A stretch of 64,000 nucleotides of DNA. Source: CAVXXD01 sp963765625. GTDB taxonomy: Bacteria; Actinomycetota; Geothermincolia; Geothermincolales; Geothermincolaceae. Below, piece after piece: positions 25,410 to 35,358 of the stretch. The position numbers and the translations under genes are program-made. Numbering within the stretch: position 1 is the first letter of the stretch; every line of letters starts with the position of its first letter. A model generated the notes under the pieces. It was not told the origin of the DNA. It saw only the letters and a list, made by a program, of their open reading frames with translations, and did no database searches. The stretch lies in assembly GCA_963765625.1 (NCBI GenBank), contig CAVXXD010000006.1:248001-312000 (forward strand), in the 5' to 3' direction.

Positions 25410-27058
25410 GCAAGCCCAAGGACAAAGCCAAGGGGCCGGGCTTGGTACAGCGCACCCTGAGCTTCATCGAGAAGGTGGGAAACAAGGTTCCCCACCCGGC
25501 CATTCTGTTCCTCGCCCTCATCCTGGGCCTGATCGTCATCGCCCAGATCCTCGCCTGGATAGGGATCAGCGCCACCTACGAGGTGGTGGCTCCTCCCCCG
25601 GCCGAGGTGCAGGAGATCGACGTAGGCGGATCGACCGGGATGGATTACATCCTGCCGCCCGGGCAGGTGGACGCCGAGGACTACGAGATGGAGACGAGGA
25701 CGGCGGAGATCAGGAGCCTGACGGACGGCGACGGCGTCCGCTTCCTCTTCACCTCTTTCGTCAGCAACTTCATGGGCTTCACGGCCGTGGGCATCATCCT
25801 CATCGTGATGATCGGGGTGGGATTGGCGGAGTCCTCGGGACTCATCGGAGCGCTCATGCGCAAGCTGGTGGACATATCGTCGCCTGCCACACTTACCTAC
25901 ATCATCGTCTTCCTGGGCATAATCTCCAGCATCGCTTCCGACGCGGGTTACCTGGTGCTCATCCCGCTGGGGGCGGCGGCGTTCATGAGCGTGGGGCGCC
26001 ACCCGCTGGCCGGCATGGCGGCAGCCTTCGCCGGCGTGGCCGCGGGCTTCGGCGTCAACCTGCTCATCACGCCGACCGACGCCGTCATCACCCAGATCAC
26101 CAACGAATCCATTGCCCTGGTCAACCCGGGCCAGTCCATCGACATAACAGCCAACCTGTGGTTCGGGATCGGCTCGACGATCATGCTCACCATCGTCATG
26201 GGTCTCATCTGCACGCGCATCATCGAACGCCGCCTGGGCGCCTACGACCACTCCCTGGCCCCCGCCAACGGCACGGCCGAGGCCGCCGAAGAAGCCTCCG
26301 CGACAGTCTCCCCGGAACTCGAATCGAAGGGCCTGCGCTGGTCGGCCCTGGGCGCCCTGGGAGTGATCGTGGCCATCTCGCTTCTCACATTCATCCCGGG
26401 GGCTCCACTGCGCGATCCCGAAACGGGAAGCATCATCGGTACTTCGCCTTTCATGGAAAGCCTGGTCGTCATCATCGCCGTCGTGTTCCTGGCCGCCGGC
26501 GCGGCCTACGGGAAGGCCACGGGGACCATCAAGAACTCCACCGACGCCATCAACCTGATCACCAAGAGCTGGGCCGGCCTGGCCGGGCTGCTCTTCCTGT
26601 TCCTGCTCATCGCCCAGTTCATCGCCTACTTCAACTATTCCAACATCCCGCAGGTGGTGGCCGTCAAGCTGGGCGACACGCTGCAGGGGCTCAATATCGG
26701 AGACATCTGGCTGCTCCTTCTGGCCATACTGATCACCCTGGTGGTGGGCATCATCATGCCGCAAGCTATCGCCAAGTGGGCACTGCTGGCACCCATCTTC
26801 ATCCCGATCTTCATGACCCTGGGGATCAAACCCGACGCCGTGCTGGCCGCGTACCGGGTCGCCGACTCGCCCATCAACATAGTAACGCCCATCATGGCGT
26901 ACTTTCCGCTCATCGTGGTTTTCGCCAGGCGTTATGACAAGAACTCGGGCATCGGTACCGTGATCGCACTCATGCTGCCGTATTTCTTCATCATCACCAT
27001 AGCGTGGATCATCTTCTTCGCCATCTGGTACCTGCTCGGCATTCCGATGGGGATCTGA
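25406..27058 (+). CDS. AbgT family transporter
   Basis: 550 residues with about ten to twelve TM helices. Family blocks include VPHPAILFLALILGL near the N-terminus, SDAGYLVLIPLGAAAF and GFGVNLLITPTDAVITQIT in the middle and IPQVVAVKLGD late. AbgT proteins take up p-aminobenzoyl-glutamate or export sulfonamides. The GTG start lies inside the end of the M20 gene (4-base overlap), and a glutaminase follows 13 bases later, giving a three-gene salvage operon. Confidence 0.88.
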   Translation: MSKPKDKAKGPGLVQRTLSFIEKVGNKVPHPAILFLALILGLIVIAQILAWIGISATYEVVAPPPAEVQEIDVGGSTGMDYILPPGQVDAEDYEMETRTAEIRSLTDGDGVRFLFTSFVSNFMGFTAVGIILIVMIGVGLAESSGLIGALMRKLVDISSPATLTYIIVFLGIISSIASDAGYLVLIPLGAAAFMSVGRHPLAGMAAAFAGVAAGFGVNLLITPTDAVITQITNESIALVNPGQSIDITANLWFGIGSTIMLTIVMGLICTRIIERRLGAYDHSLAPANGTAEAAEEASATVSPELESKGLRWSALGALGVIVAISLLTFIPGAPLRDPETGSIIGTSPFMESLVVIIAVVFLAAGAAYGKATGTIKNSTDAINLITKSWAGLAGLLFLFLLIAQFIAYFNYSNIPQVVAVKLGDTLQGLNIGDIWLLLLAILITLVVGIIMPQAIAKWALLAPIFIPIFMTLGIKPDAVLAAYRVADSPINIVTPIMAYFPLIVVFARRYDKNSGIGTVIALMLPYFFIITIAWIIFFAIWYLLGIPMGI

Positions 27059-27071
27059 GCGCGGGGGACCA

Positions 27072-28055
27072 TTGACTGATTTCGTTTCCACCGGCCACCT
27101 CCCGGTTCCGGTATACGTACAGGAGCTGGTGGACGCGGCATATGAGTCCTTCCGGTTCAACGGTGAAGGAGCGAACTCGCAGGTCTACCCGGCGCTTGCG
27201 CGCGTACCGCCGGGGCTTTTCGGAATATGCATGGTCGGGGTCGACGGCAGTGTTTACCATGCCGGCGACGTCGATGCGCAATTCGCCATCATGAGTGTTT
27301 CAAAGCCGTTCGTCTTTGCCATCGCGTGCCAGAGTGAAGGGCCGGAGGAGGTCCGGCGGCATATTGGCGTGAACGCGACGGGAATGCCGTTCAATTCGCC
27401 GGACGCAGTGACAAGGGGTCCGGACGGCAGGACGAATCCAATGGTGAACCCCGGCGCCATCGCCACCACCAGTCTGGTTCCCGGAGATACGGCCGATGAA
27501 AAGTGGCAGGCCATCCAGGCAGTCCTTTCGGGCTTCGCCGGCCGTAACCTGATCCTTGACGAGGAAGTGTATAGCTCTGCCTCCGCTACGAACCACAAAA
27601 ACCGGGAGTTGGCCGATCTGCTTGCCGGCCGTGGACTCATCTTCTGCGAACCCGCGGTAGCTGTCGATCTCTATACCAGGCAGTGCTGTCTTTCGGTCAC
27701 CGCCCACGACCTCGCGGTGATGGGGGCTACTCTCGCCGACGGCGGTGTCAATCCCGTGACGGGATCGCGGGTGATCGATCCCGTTCTCTGCCACCATGTT
27801 CTGGCCGTGATGGCGACGGCCGGGCTGTACGAGACCTCGGGAGAATGGCTTTACGACGTGGGCCTGCCGGCGAAGAGCGGAATAGGGGGCGGGATCGTGA
27901 CCATCTCGCCGGGCAAGGGTGGCCTCGGCACCTTTGCCCCGCCGCTCGACATCACCGGCAACAGCGTCAAGGGACAACTTGCCGCCCGGTTCCTTTCACG
28001 GAGGCTTGGCCTGGACCTGTTCGTGTCCCGGCCCGCGGCTGACCCCGAAATTTGA
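27072..28055 (+). CDS. glsA: Glutaminase
   Basis: 327 residues with a beta-lactamase-like serine fold. S75-V-S-K78 is the catalytic Ser-x-x-Lys. MVNPGAIATTSLV, ASATNHKNRELA and VGLPAKSGIGGGI are the other conserved boxes. It releases ammonia and glutamate from glutamine. The start is TTG with GCGGGGGA upstream, 13 bases after AbgT. A terminator follows. In this operon it suggests use of glutamyl or glutaminyl compounds. Confidence 0.92.
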   Translation: MTDFVSTGHLPVPVYVQELVDAAYESFRFNGEGANSQVYPALARVPPGLFGICMVGVDGSVYHAGDVDAQFAIMSVSKPFVFAIACQSEGPEEVRRHIGVNATGMPFNSPDAVTRGPDGRTNPMVNPGAIATTSLVPGDTADEKWQAIQAVLSGFAGRNLILDEEVYSSASATNHKNRELADLLAGRGLIFCEPAVAVDLYTRQCCLSVTAHDLAVMGATLADGGVNPVTGSRVIDPVLCHHVLAVMATAGLYETSGEWLYDVGLPAKSGIGGGIVTISPGKGGLGTFAPPLDITGNSVKGQLAARFLSRRLGLDLFVSRPAADPEI

Positions 28056-28072
28056 CGCTATAGCTTACAACG

Positions 28073-28104
28073 AAAGGGCGGGCTTCGTGCCCGCCCTTAT
28101 TAAT
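28073..28104 (+). terminator. Terminator of the M20-AbgT-glutaminase operon
   Basis: AGGGCGGGC (28075-28083) pairs with GCCCGCCCT (28089-28097) around a TTCGT loop, followed by TATTAATATTT. Confidence 0.9.
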
Positions 28105-28141
28105 ATTTCAGCCGCGGCGGGCTCGAGCCGATAAATCCGGC

Positions 28142-29374
28142 ATGAGCACTGAAGCAGCAGCGGGCAAGCAAGGGGGGAGGCCGGACCGGATACTCTCCAT
28201 CGACGTGATGCGGGGGTTCGCCCTCATCGGCATGGTCATGGTCCACTTCATGATCTTCTTCGGCAACGAAGGCGCCGTGGACACCTGGCCCTACTTCATC
28301 CTCAACCACGTGCTGGGCGACTGGGGCGCGGCCTGCTTTTTGATGATGATGGGTATGAGCCAGGTGCTCTCCGGGCAGAAGCACACCGACCTGGACGAGA
28401 GCCTGTTGTTCAAGCGGGCCCTCATCCGCGGGGGCTATATCTTCGGGGTGGGCCTGCTGATGCTGGCCCTGGCCTGGGGGCCCTACCAGATCTGGCAGTG
28501 GGACATCCTCACCCTGATGGGATTCTGCACCATCCTGGTGTTCGTATGCCGCAAGCTTCCCACCTGGTTCATCCTGGTGCTGATCGCGGCCCTGGCCTTC
28601 AGCACCCCCTGGCTGCGCGGCGGGCTCAATTTCGAGGCGGTGTGGGGCGGCGACTTCATGCAGGTGCCGGTGATCTCCCGCTACTTTCCCGGCATCCTCA
28701 TCGACCCGGTCAAGGATTACGAGGTGGTCTGGAGCCTCAAGGACATCATGCAGGGTTTCTTCCTGGCCGGCTACTTCCCGGTGATCCCCTGGTCCCTCTT
28801 CCCCCTGGTGGGTATCGTGCTGGGCCGGCGCATCGTCGCCGGAAAGATGCGGCGCGACCTGCCCTGGCTGGTGATGGCGGGCATCGGCCTGGCCGGCCTG
28901 GGGCTGGGCCTGGCCTACGCCGGCACCTCCCGGCCGGCAGGGTCCATCATCCACGGCTTCATCGCGCCCCTGAGCTTCTACCCCGACTCCTTCACCATGA
29001 TCGTCTTCCAGCTGGGGATGGCCCTGACCGTCTTCGGGCTGTTGTTCTTCTTCTACGACGTGCGCAAACAGGATAAGCTAAAGCTCAGCTTTATAGTGAG
29101 GGTTTACAACCGCACCAGCGGATTCTCCCTTTCTTTCTACTTTATGCACTACATGCTCATCGGGTGGACCCTGGCGGTGGTCTGGCTGATCACCGGCAAC
29201 TACTACATGACCGACCTGATGGGGTCCTGGTCTGCCCTGTTGTGCGGGGCGACGGCGGTGGTGCTGCTCGAGACGCTGCTGTTCTTCTGGGAGAAGAAGA
29301 AGGGCAAATACAGCTTGGAGTGGTTCCTGGGCATGATCACCATCGTGCTTACCGGCGGAGGTAAGAAGAACTGA
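28142..29374 (+). CDS. DUF1624/heparan-glucosaminide acetyltransferase-like membrane protein
   Basis: 410 residues, about ten TM segments. The start RILSIDVMRGFALIGMVMVH is the signature of the YeiB/DUF418/DUF1624 acyltransferase superfamily, where this Arg/Asp-rich edge of TM1 is conserved. FYFMHYMLIGW near the end is a second superfamily block. It is likely a membrane acyl transfer enzyme acting on a surface sugar. No strong ribosome site precedes the ATG. Confidence 0.7.
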   Translation: MSTEAAAGKQGGRPDRILSIDVMRGFALIGMVMVHFMIFFGNEGAVDTWPYFILNHVLGDWGAACFLMMMGMSQVLSGQKHTDLDESLLFKRALIRGGYIFGVGLLMLALAWGPYQIWQWDILTLMGFCTILVFVCRKLPTWFILVLIAALAFSTPWLRGGLNFEAVWGGDFMQVPVISRYFPGILIDPVKDYEVVWSLKDIMQGFFLAGYFPVIPWSLFPLVGIVLGRRIVAGKMRRDLPWLVMAGIGLAGLGLGLAYAGTSRPAGSIIHGFIAPLSFYPDSFTMIVFQLGMALTVFGLLFFFYDVRKQDKLKLSFIVRVYNRTSGFSLSFYFMHYMLIGWTLAVVWLITGNYYMTDLMGSWSALLCGATAVVLLETLLFFWEKKKGKYSLEWFLGMITIVLTGGGKKN

Positions 29375-29390
29375 CGGTAACCTGGCCGGG

Positions 29391-29440
29391 GTGGCATGTG
29401 GAGGTCCATGATGGAGGTCCATGACAGGCACCCTGTGGAG
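29391..29440. repeat. REP-like element, GACAGGCACC family
   Basis: GTGGAGGTCCATGA occurs almost twice in tandem and is followed by GACAGGCACCCTGTGGAGG. The same GACAGGCACC..TGTGGAGG core appears at 37.2 and 38.4 kb. Confidence 0.6.
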
Positions 29441-29498
29441 GGGGGTATAATTACCTTAGTTCAGGGTAGGTTCCTTATGGAAAAGCGGGGGTGTTCAA

Positions 29499-32400
29499 AT
29501 GGCTTCTGTTTCACGTACTCTCAGGGCGGCCGTCATATGCTTTCTCTGCCTTATGCTGGCATTGTCGATGGTCCCGCTGTTCGGCCGGGGGGCGGAGGCG
29601 GTAGCCGATGCCGGCTACAAGGCCCTGGAGACCACCGAGGAATGCATGGTCTGGTACCTGGCGGAAGGCTACACCGGCGGCGAGTTCGACACCTGGGTGC
29701 TGGTGCAGAACCCCGGGGACACCGAGGCTGAAGTCCTGCTCCGCTTCCAGCTGCCGCCGGGTCAGGCGGCTGAGCCCTACTACTTCAAACTGCCGGCCGG
29801 TACCCGCCAGTCCATCCACCTGGACGAGCTGCCCGGCCTCGAGGCCACCGACGTCTCCACTACGGTGTCTTCCACCCAGCCGGTGGTGGCGGAGCGGGCC
29901 ATGTACTTCAATTATGAGGGCAAGCCGGGCGGCCATGACTCGGTGGGGATAAAGTACCCGTCATGCCTGTGGTTTCTGGCGGAGGGCTACACCGGCGGCG
30001 AGTTCGACACCTGGGTGCTGGTGCAGAACCCGACCAGCGCGGCGACCACCGTGACCCTGGACTTCCAGCTGCCGCCGGGGGCTTCGGCTCCTTCTTACCA
30101 GTTCGACCTGCCGGCGGGCGCGCGCCAGAGCGTCCACCTGGACACCCTGCCCGGCCTGGAGGCTACCGACGTCTCCACCCGCATCTCCAGCCCCATCTCG
30201 GTGGTGGCGGAACGCTCCGTCTATTTCAACTACGATTCCCGTATCACCGGCGGTCACAACTCCACCGGCCTGTCCACCAGCTCGGCTTCGTGGTACCTGG
30301 CCGAGGGGTACACCGGCGGCGAGTTCGACACCTGGGTGCTGGTGCAGAACCCGGGAGACACCGATGCCAGGGTGACCCTGGACTTCCAGTTGCCGCCCGG
30401 CACCTCCGCGCCTTCTTACTCATTCGACCTGCCCGCGGGGACCCGCCAGTCGGTCCACCTGGATACCCTGCCCGGGCTCGAGGCCACCGACGTCTCCACT
30501 ACGGTCAGCGCCACCTCGGCGGTGGTGGCGGAGCGGGCTATGTACTTCAACTGCGACGGCCGCATCGACGGCCACGACTCGGTGGGCACTCCCTATCCCC
30601 AGGCTGACTGGTACCTGGCCGAAGGCTACACCGGCGGCGAGTTCGACACCTGGGTGCTGGTGCAGAACCCGGGAGCCACCGAGAAGACGGTCACTCTCCA
30701 CTTCCAGTTGCCGCCGGGTTCAGCGGCAGATGACTACACCTTCAGCCTGCCGGCTGGCACCCGTCAGTCGGTCCACCTGGACACCCTGCCCGGCCTGGAG
30801 GCCACCGACGTCTCCACCTGGGTAGAAGCTGGCGGGCCGGTGGTGGCGGAGCGGGCCATGTACTTCGTCTACGACGGCCGCATCGGCGGCGGTTCATGTT
30901 CCATCGGCGCCCTCTACGAGCCGGCCATCATTCCCTCCACCACGGTGGTGCTGGACGGGGACGATATGAAGTTGCTCGAAGACGACCAGGGCTCAGCCGA
31001 CGCCGTCCACCGTTACCTGACCTTCTCCGCAAACACCGCCAACCTGGATAAAGTAGACGTAGGGGACGTCGTCGTCAGCGCCAGCTATTCCCAGATGCCA
31101 GGCGGCATCCTGGCCAAGGTCAGCGCGGTAGACCGCACCGGCGGCAAGGTCATTCTCACCTGCGTGGCCGCCGGGCTGGAGGAAGCCCTCATCCAGGGCC
31201 GCATCTCCTCCACCGGCCTGGGCGCCGCCGGAGCTTCTTATAAGAGTGGAGGTGTCTTCCCCCTTCACATAAGCCAGACCATGCCCTTCGACTACACGGT
31301 GGGGACCTCCTCCAACAACGTCAGGCTCGCCGGTTCCCTGACCCTCGGCTGCGACCTGGACTTCAACATCAACGTCAGCTACACGCCGCCCGACATCGAC
31401 GTCAGCTGGCACACCAGATGGGGCATCCCCTACGTCACGGTGGACGCCACGGCTCCCTCCGTCTCCCTCAACAACATCGGTTTCGGCGCCTCCTTCACCG
31501 AGCAGGTGGTACTGGACGCCACCGCCCACGGCGACTTCAACATCGACGAGTTCGTCGCCACCATACCGGGGACGAGGGTCTTCATCCCCGCCAACGGCAT
31601 AAGTTTCGCCATCGGTCCGGTACCGGTGGTCCTGGCCCCCTACGTCCAGCTGGCGGTGGGGGCGGACGGCCACGTCAAGGCGGAGGTCACCGCCGGGCTT
31701 ACCCAGAACGCCAGCCTCTCGGCCGGCGTCACCTATGACAACGGCACCGGCTGGCACACTAGTAAAGGCTTCAGTTACGACTACGACTTCCGCCCGCCTG
31801 ACGACTCCGCCACCTTCTCCCAATCCGACCTCAAGGTCGGGGTGGGACCTCAGATCGGCGTCCTCCTCTACGCGGTGGCCGGCCCCTACATCAACGTCCT
31901 GCCCGGCTACCGGATGACCCTGAACACCGACACCGGCCACCCCGGGATGCTCTGGGCGCTGTACGTCAACTTTTCTCTGGACATAGGGGTGAAAGTGGGT
32001 CTGGAGATGGCCGTGGGGTACTCCAGCTGGAGCTTTAATTGGACCCTTTCCATCGTCAACGAGAAATATCGATTGTACGACGACAGCTGGTTACTGGCGA
32101 ACAGGGTAGTTATATACTCCCTCACTCCCGCCGAAGGGGGTGAGGGGACGGCGGTGACCATCGCCGGCTGGGGATTCGGGGGTTCGCGCGAGAACAGCTC
32201 GCACGTGGACTTCGGTTCCACCCCGGTCGTCGACGCCGACATCACCTCGTGGTCGGACACCCAGATAAAATGCAAGGTCCCGCCGGGGTTGAACGGCGCT
32301 GTCAACGTCACCGTCACCCACGTCTTCTGGGAGTTGAATATCGGGATATACAATTTCACGATCAGCCAGACCTCCAACAAGAAGCCCTTCCTGGTGAACT

Positions 32401-33452
32401 ACGCCTGGCAGAAGACGCTGGGTGGCGACGGCAGCGACGGGGCCAGGGACATCGTGCAGGTCGCGGACGGCTACGTGGTGGCGGGGACCAAGGCGGGCGA
32501 CGGCTGGCTGTTCAAGCTGGACCTTCAGGGCAACCTGGTCTGGGAGAACGCCTACGGCGGCGATGGGGACGACAGCTTCTACTCTCTCATCGCGGTGTCC
32601 GGCGGCTTCGTCGCCTCGGGCTGGACCAGCTCCAGCGGCGCCGGTGGCTGGGACGCCTGGCTGGTGGGGGTGGACACCTCCGGCAACCAGGCCTGGAGCA
32701 ACGCCTACGGCGGCGCCTGGGACGATTCCGCTGCCTGCGTGCGCCCAGCGGCAGACGGCGGCTATATCTTCGTGGGCCGGAAGGGATTGAGCGACACCAA
32801 CGCCGACGGCTGGCTGGTCAAGACGGATTCCCTCGGCAACAAGAGTTGGGATAAGAACTTCGGCTCGGCGGGTAGCGACTTCTTCTACTCCCTGGCCGTG
32901 GTCTCGGATGGCTACGTGATGGCGGGTAGCAAGTACATCGACGGCGATTACCACCACGACGGCTGGCTGCTCAAGACCAACCTCTCCGGCACCAAGTCCT
33001 GGGAGAAAACCTTCAGCGGCCCGGACGCCGGAGCCTACGACGTCTTCAACTCCGTGCAGTCGGTTTCGGGCGGATTTGTGGTGGCCGGAACCAAGAACGT
33101 CTCCGGCATGCCGCAGGGCTGGCTGGTCAAGACGGACACCGCCGGCAACCAGAGCTGGGACCAGACCTACGGCGGCGGCACCTGGATGATGATGGAATGC
33201 GTCCGGCAGACCACGGACGGCGGTTACATCCTGGCCGGCCCCTCCGGCAGCGGGAACATGCTCGCCACCCTGCTCAAGACCGACGCCTCCGGCAACCAGA
33301 GCTGGAAGGAGACCTACTCCGACAACACCGACAACGACTTCTATTCCGTCATCGTCGCCGCCGACCAGGGTTACGCCGCGGTGGGGTATACCTTCGATTA
33401 CGACACTAATGTCTACGACGCCCTGGTAGTGAAGGAGAAAAAGACCCCGTAG
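29499..33452 (+). CDS. Giant exported surface protein with four GYTGGEFDTWVLVQNP repeats, TIG and propeller-like domains
   Basis: 1317 residues. The signal peptide ends about residue 33 (no lipobox). Four repeats of about 107 residues (starting near 50, 157, 264 and 370) each read W-Y/F-LAEGYTGGEFDTWV, then FQLPPG, LPAGTRQSVHLD and LPGLEATDVST. A beta-rich middle part (480-860) follows, then an IPT/TIG domain (868-954) and about six repeats of a GxGWLVKTDxxGNxxW type (965-1317), probably a beta-propeller. There is no sorting signal. It is likely cell-surface or secreted, possibly adhesive. A TATAAT lies at 29446-29451. Confidence 0.8.
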   Translation: MASVSRTLRAAVICFLCLMLALSMVPLFGRGAEAVADAGYKALETTEECMVWYLAEGYTGGEFDTWVLVQNPGDTEAEVLLRFQLPPGQAAEPYYFKLPAGTRQSIHLDELPGLEATDVSTTVSSTQPVVAERAMYFNYEGKPGGHDSVGIKYPSCLWFLAEGYTGGEFDTWVLVQNPTSAATTVTLDFQLPPGASAPSYQFDLPAGARQSVHLDTLPGLEATDVSTRISSPISVVAERSVYFNYDSRITGGHNSTGLSTSSASWYLAEGYTGGEFDTWVLVQNPGDTDARVTLDFQLPPGTSAPSYSFDLPAGTRQSVHLDTLPGLEATDVSTTVSATSAVVAERAMYFNCDGRIDGHDSVGTPYPQADWYLAEGYTGGEFDTWVLVQNPGATEKTVTLHFQLPPGSAADDYTFSLPAGTRQSVHLDTLPGLEATDVSTWVEAGGPVVAERAMYFVYDGRIGGGSCSIGALYEPAIIPSTTVVLDGDDMKLLEDDQGSADAVHRYLTFSANTANLDKVDVGDVVVSASYSQMPGGILAKVSAVDRTGGKVILTCVAAGLEEALIQGRISSTGLGAAGASYKSGGVFPLHISQTMPFDYTVGTSSNNVRLAGSLTLGCDLDFNINVSYTPPDIDVSWHTRWGIPYVTVDATAPSVSLNNIGFGASFTEQVVLDATAHGDFNIDEFVATIPGTRVFIPANGISFAIGPVPVVLAPYVQLAVGADGHVKAEVTAGLTQNASLSAGVTYDNGTGWHTSKGFSYDYDFRPPDDSATFSQSDLKVGVGPQIGVLLYAVAGPYINVLPGYRMTLNTDTGHPGMLWALYVNFSLDIGVKVGLEMAVGYSSWSFNWTLSIVNEKYRLYDDSWLLANRVVIYSLTPAEGGEGTAVTIAGWGFGGSRENSSHVDFGSTPVVDADITSWSDTQIKCKVPPGLNGAVNVTVTHVFWELNIGIYNFTISQTSNKKPFLVNYAWQKTLGGDGSDGARDIVQVADGYVVAGTKAGDGWLFKLDLQGNLVWENAYGGDGDDSFYSLIAVSGGFVASGWTSSSGAGGWDAWLVGVDTSGNQAWSNAYGGAWDDSAACVRPAADGGYIFVGRKGLSDTNADGWLVKTDSLGNKSWDKNFGSAGSDFFYSLAVVSDGYVMAGSKYIDGDYHHDGWLLKTNLSGTKSWEKTFSGPDAGAYDVFNSVQSVSGGFVVAGTKNVSGMPQGWLVKTDTAGNQSWDQTYGGGTWMMMECVRQTTDGGYILAGPSGSGNMLATLLKTDASGNQSWKETYSDNTDNDFYSVIVAADQGYAAVGYTFDYDTNVYDALVVKEKKTP

Positions 33453-33481
33453 GTGCATGGCGAGAGAAACGTCTAGCCGTG

Positions 33482-33515
33482 AAGGCCCCGGTGTTTTAAC
33501 CGGGGCCTTCTTCTT
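33482..33515 (+). terminator. Terminator of the surface-protein gene
   Basis: AAGGCCCCGGT (33482-33492) pairs with ACCGGGGCCTT (33499-33509), followed by CTTCTT. Confidence 0.88.
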
Positions 33516-33584
33516 CAGGAAAACACGGTATCTTCACGTCATCCCCACACAACGGTGATACAGTGGACCCAAAGGAGGATGATC

Positions 33585-34226
33585 ATGAAAGAAGTGACAG
33601 ACCGATCGGAATGGACCGGCTTGCAGGGGAAGTTCGGGGCCTGGTTTCTGACCAGTCCCTGGCGGCGCTGGGGAGAGATATTTTTCGGGCGCAGCCGGGC
33701 CGCCCTGCTGGAGGAGATCTTCGCGCGGTTGCGCGGGGATGAGGTAGTGCTGGACGCGGGTTGCGGCTCTGGATACCTGAGCCTGCCCATCGCCGGGAAG
33801 CTGGCCACCGGCATGGTGCTCTGCCTGGACCTCTCCGACGAGATGCTTGCCGGCCTGGAGAAGAGGGCCGCCAAGGCCGGGTTGAGCGGCAGGGTCAGGA
33901 AGATCAAGGCGGCGGCGGAATCCTCGGGGCTCGATGACGGCTCGGTGGATCTAGTGGTCTGCAATAACGTCCTGCACGAGTTGAGTGATGTGGATGCCTG
34001 CATCGCGGAATGGGCGAGAGTGCTCAAGCCGGGGGGGCGAATGCTGATATCCGATTTTCGCGCTACCCGTCCCATTAAACTGATGATGAGCCACCGGCAC
34101 GGCGAGGAGGCCCATGGCCCCTTCAGCCCGGAAGAGCTGGAGGCGCTTCTGAAGAAGACGGGCCTGGAAGAAGTGAAGGCCTTGCCTTACCGCAATACCA
34201 TCCTGGCCACCGCGGTCAAGGCTTGA
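33585..34226 (+). CDS. Class I SAM-dependent methyltransferase
   Basis: 213 residues of the UbiE/COQ5-like Methyltransf_11 type. Motif I is VVLDAGCGSGYLSLPIAG, motif II LVVCNNVLHELSDVD and motif III LKPGGRMLISDFR. The substrate is unknown. The start at 33585 is set by AAAGGAGG; the ORF's earlier ATGs overlap that site. The 3' end overlaps the convergent histidine kinase by 11 bases. Confidence 0.85.
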   Translation: MKEVTDRSEWTGLQGKFGAWFLTSPWRRWGEIFFGRSRAALLEEIFARLRGDEVVLDAGCGSGYLSLPIAGKLATGMVLCLDLSDEMLAGLEKRAAKAGLSGRVRKIKAAAESSGLDDGSVDLVVCNNVLHELSDVDACIAEWARVLKPGGRMLISDFRATRPIKLMMSHRHGEEAHGPFSPEELEALLKKTGLEEVKALPYRNTILATAVKA

Positions 34227-35358
34227 GGGTTTCGGCGAGGGGGATGGTGAAGAATACCGTCGTCCCATCTCCCTTGATGCTCTCGGCCCGGATGGTGCCG
34301 CCGTGCGCTTCCACCAGCCTTTTGGCGATGCTCAATCCCAGGCCGGCCCCTCCGGTGGCCCGGGCGCGGGAACGGTCCGTGCGGTAGAAACGCTCGAAGA
34401 TGAAAGGCAGGTCTTCCTCCGCGATGCCTGGTCCATTGTCCGCCACCGAGAAAACCATCTCCCGTCCCTCCACCCTGGCGCCAATCACTACGGACCCTCC
34501 CTCGGTGGCATGAGTGAGAGCGTTGCCCACCAGGTTGTTGAGGACCTGGGCGACGCGCGCCTGGTCCGCCCGGATAGCAGGGAGGCCTGCCGGCGCCTCC
34601 ACCCCTAGCTTCACCGACTTCTGGGCGAGTTCCGGCTCGAAACGAGTGGCGACCTGACGGACCAGTTCCGCCGCGTCCACCTCATCCAGGTCCAGTTCGA
34701 GCTGGCCGGCGTCTGCCAGGGCCAGCTGCTGAAGGTCCTCTACCAGGCGTGAGAGCAGAAGGGCGTCTTCCATCAACGAAGCGATGGCGGCATGGTCGGG
34801 TTGGATCACGCCATCTTCCAGCGCCTCGATCTGTGCCCGCAGGGTGGTGAGGGGGGTCCGCAGTTCATGGGCGATATCCGCCACCATGTTGCGGCGCAGT
34901 TCCTCGTTGCGCCGCAGGTTCGCGGATAGCATGTTGAAGGCCTCCGCCAGCTCGGCGATCTCCGTGGTGGTGCCCAGTTCCACTTCTTTTCCGAGTTCCC
35001 CCCAGGATATGCCGTGGACGGCGGAGGTCAGCTCGGCCAGGGGGCGGGACAGCCGCGAAGCCAGCCAGTAACTGAGAAAGAGGGCCAGGAGCAGCCCGAT
35101 AAATCCCGCGAAGAAGATGGCGGTATCGACGTAGCTGGGCCCATCGTCTATCTCTGACCCACCCTCACCGGTCCCGGGATGCCCCCTCCAATCATTAAAA
35201 TACTCGTGTATCCGCCAATGCGAGAGACCGTCGGCGATGACCGCGGAGACCAGCAGGCAAATCAGGGTCCCGCAGAGGATGGCCAGGAAAATCTTGAACC
35301 TGAGGCTACGTTCTTTTCTGAGCCACGAACTTGTAGCCAACGCCGTAAACCGTTTCAA
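34216..35358 (-). CDS. Two-component sensor histidine kinase
   Basis: 380 residues. TM1 is near 22-42, a short extracytoplasmic loop 43-78, and TM2 near 79-100. HAMP spans about 100-152, HisKA has ADIAH164ELRTPL, and the HATPase has VLNNLVGNALTHAT (N box), VADNGPGI (G1) and GGAGLGLSIAK (G2). The ATG at 35358 is supported by AAGGAG 9 bases upstream. That makes a 53-base overlap with the response-regulator gene, longer than usual but consistent with coupled translation. Confidence 0.93.
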   Translation of the reverse strand: MKRFTALATSSWLRKERSLRFKIFLAILCGTLICLLVSAVIADGLSHWRIHEYFNDWRGHPGTGEGGSEIDDGPSYVDTAIFFAGFIGLLLALFLSYWLASRLSRPLAELTSAVHGISWGELGKEVELGTTTEIAELAEAFNMLSANLRRNEELRRNMVADIAHELRTPLTTLRAQIEALEDGVIQPDHAAIASLMEDALLLSRLVEDLQQLALADAGQLELDLDEVDAAELVRQVATRFEPELAQKSVKLGVEAPAGLPAIRADQARVAQVLNNLVGNALTHATEGGSVVIGARVEGREMVFSVADNGPGIAEEDLPFIFERFYRTDRSRARATGGAGLGLSIAKRLVEAHGGTIRAESIKGDGTTVFFTIPLAETLKP

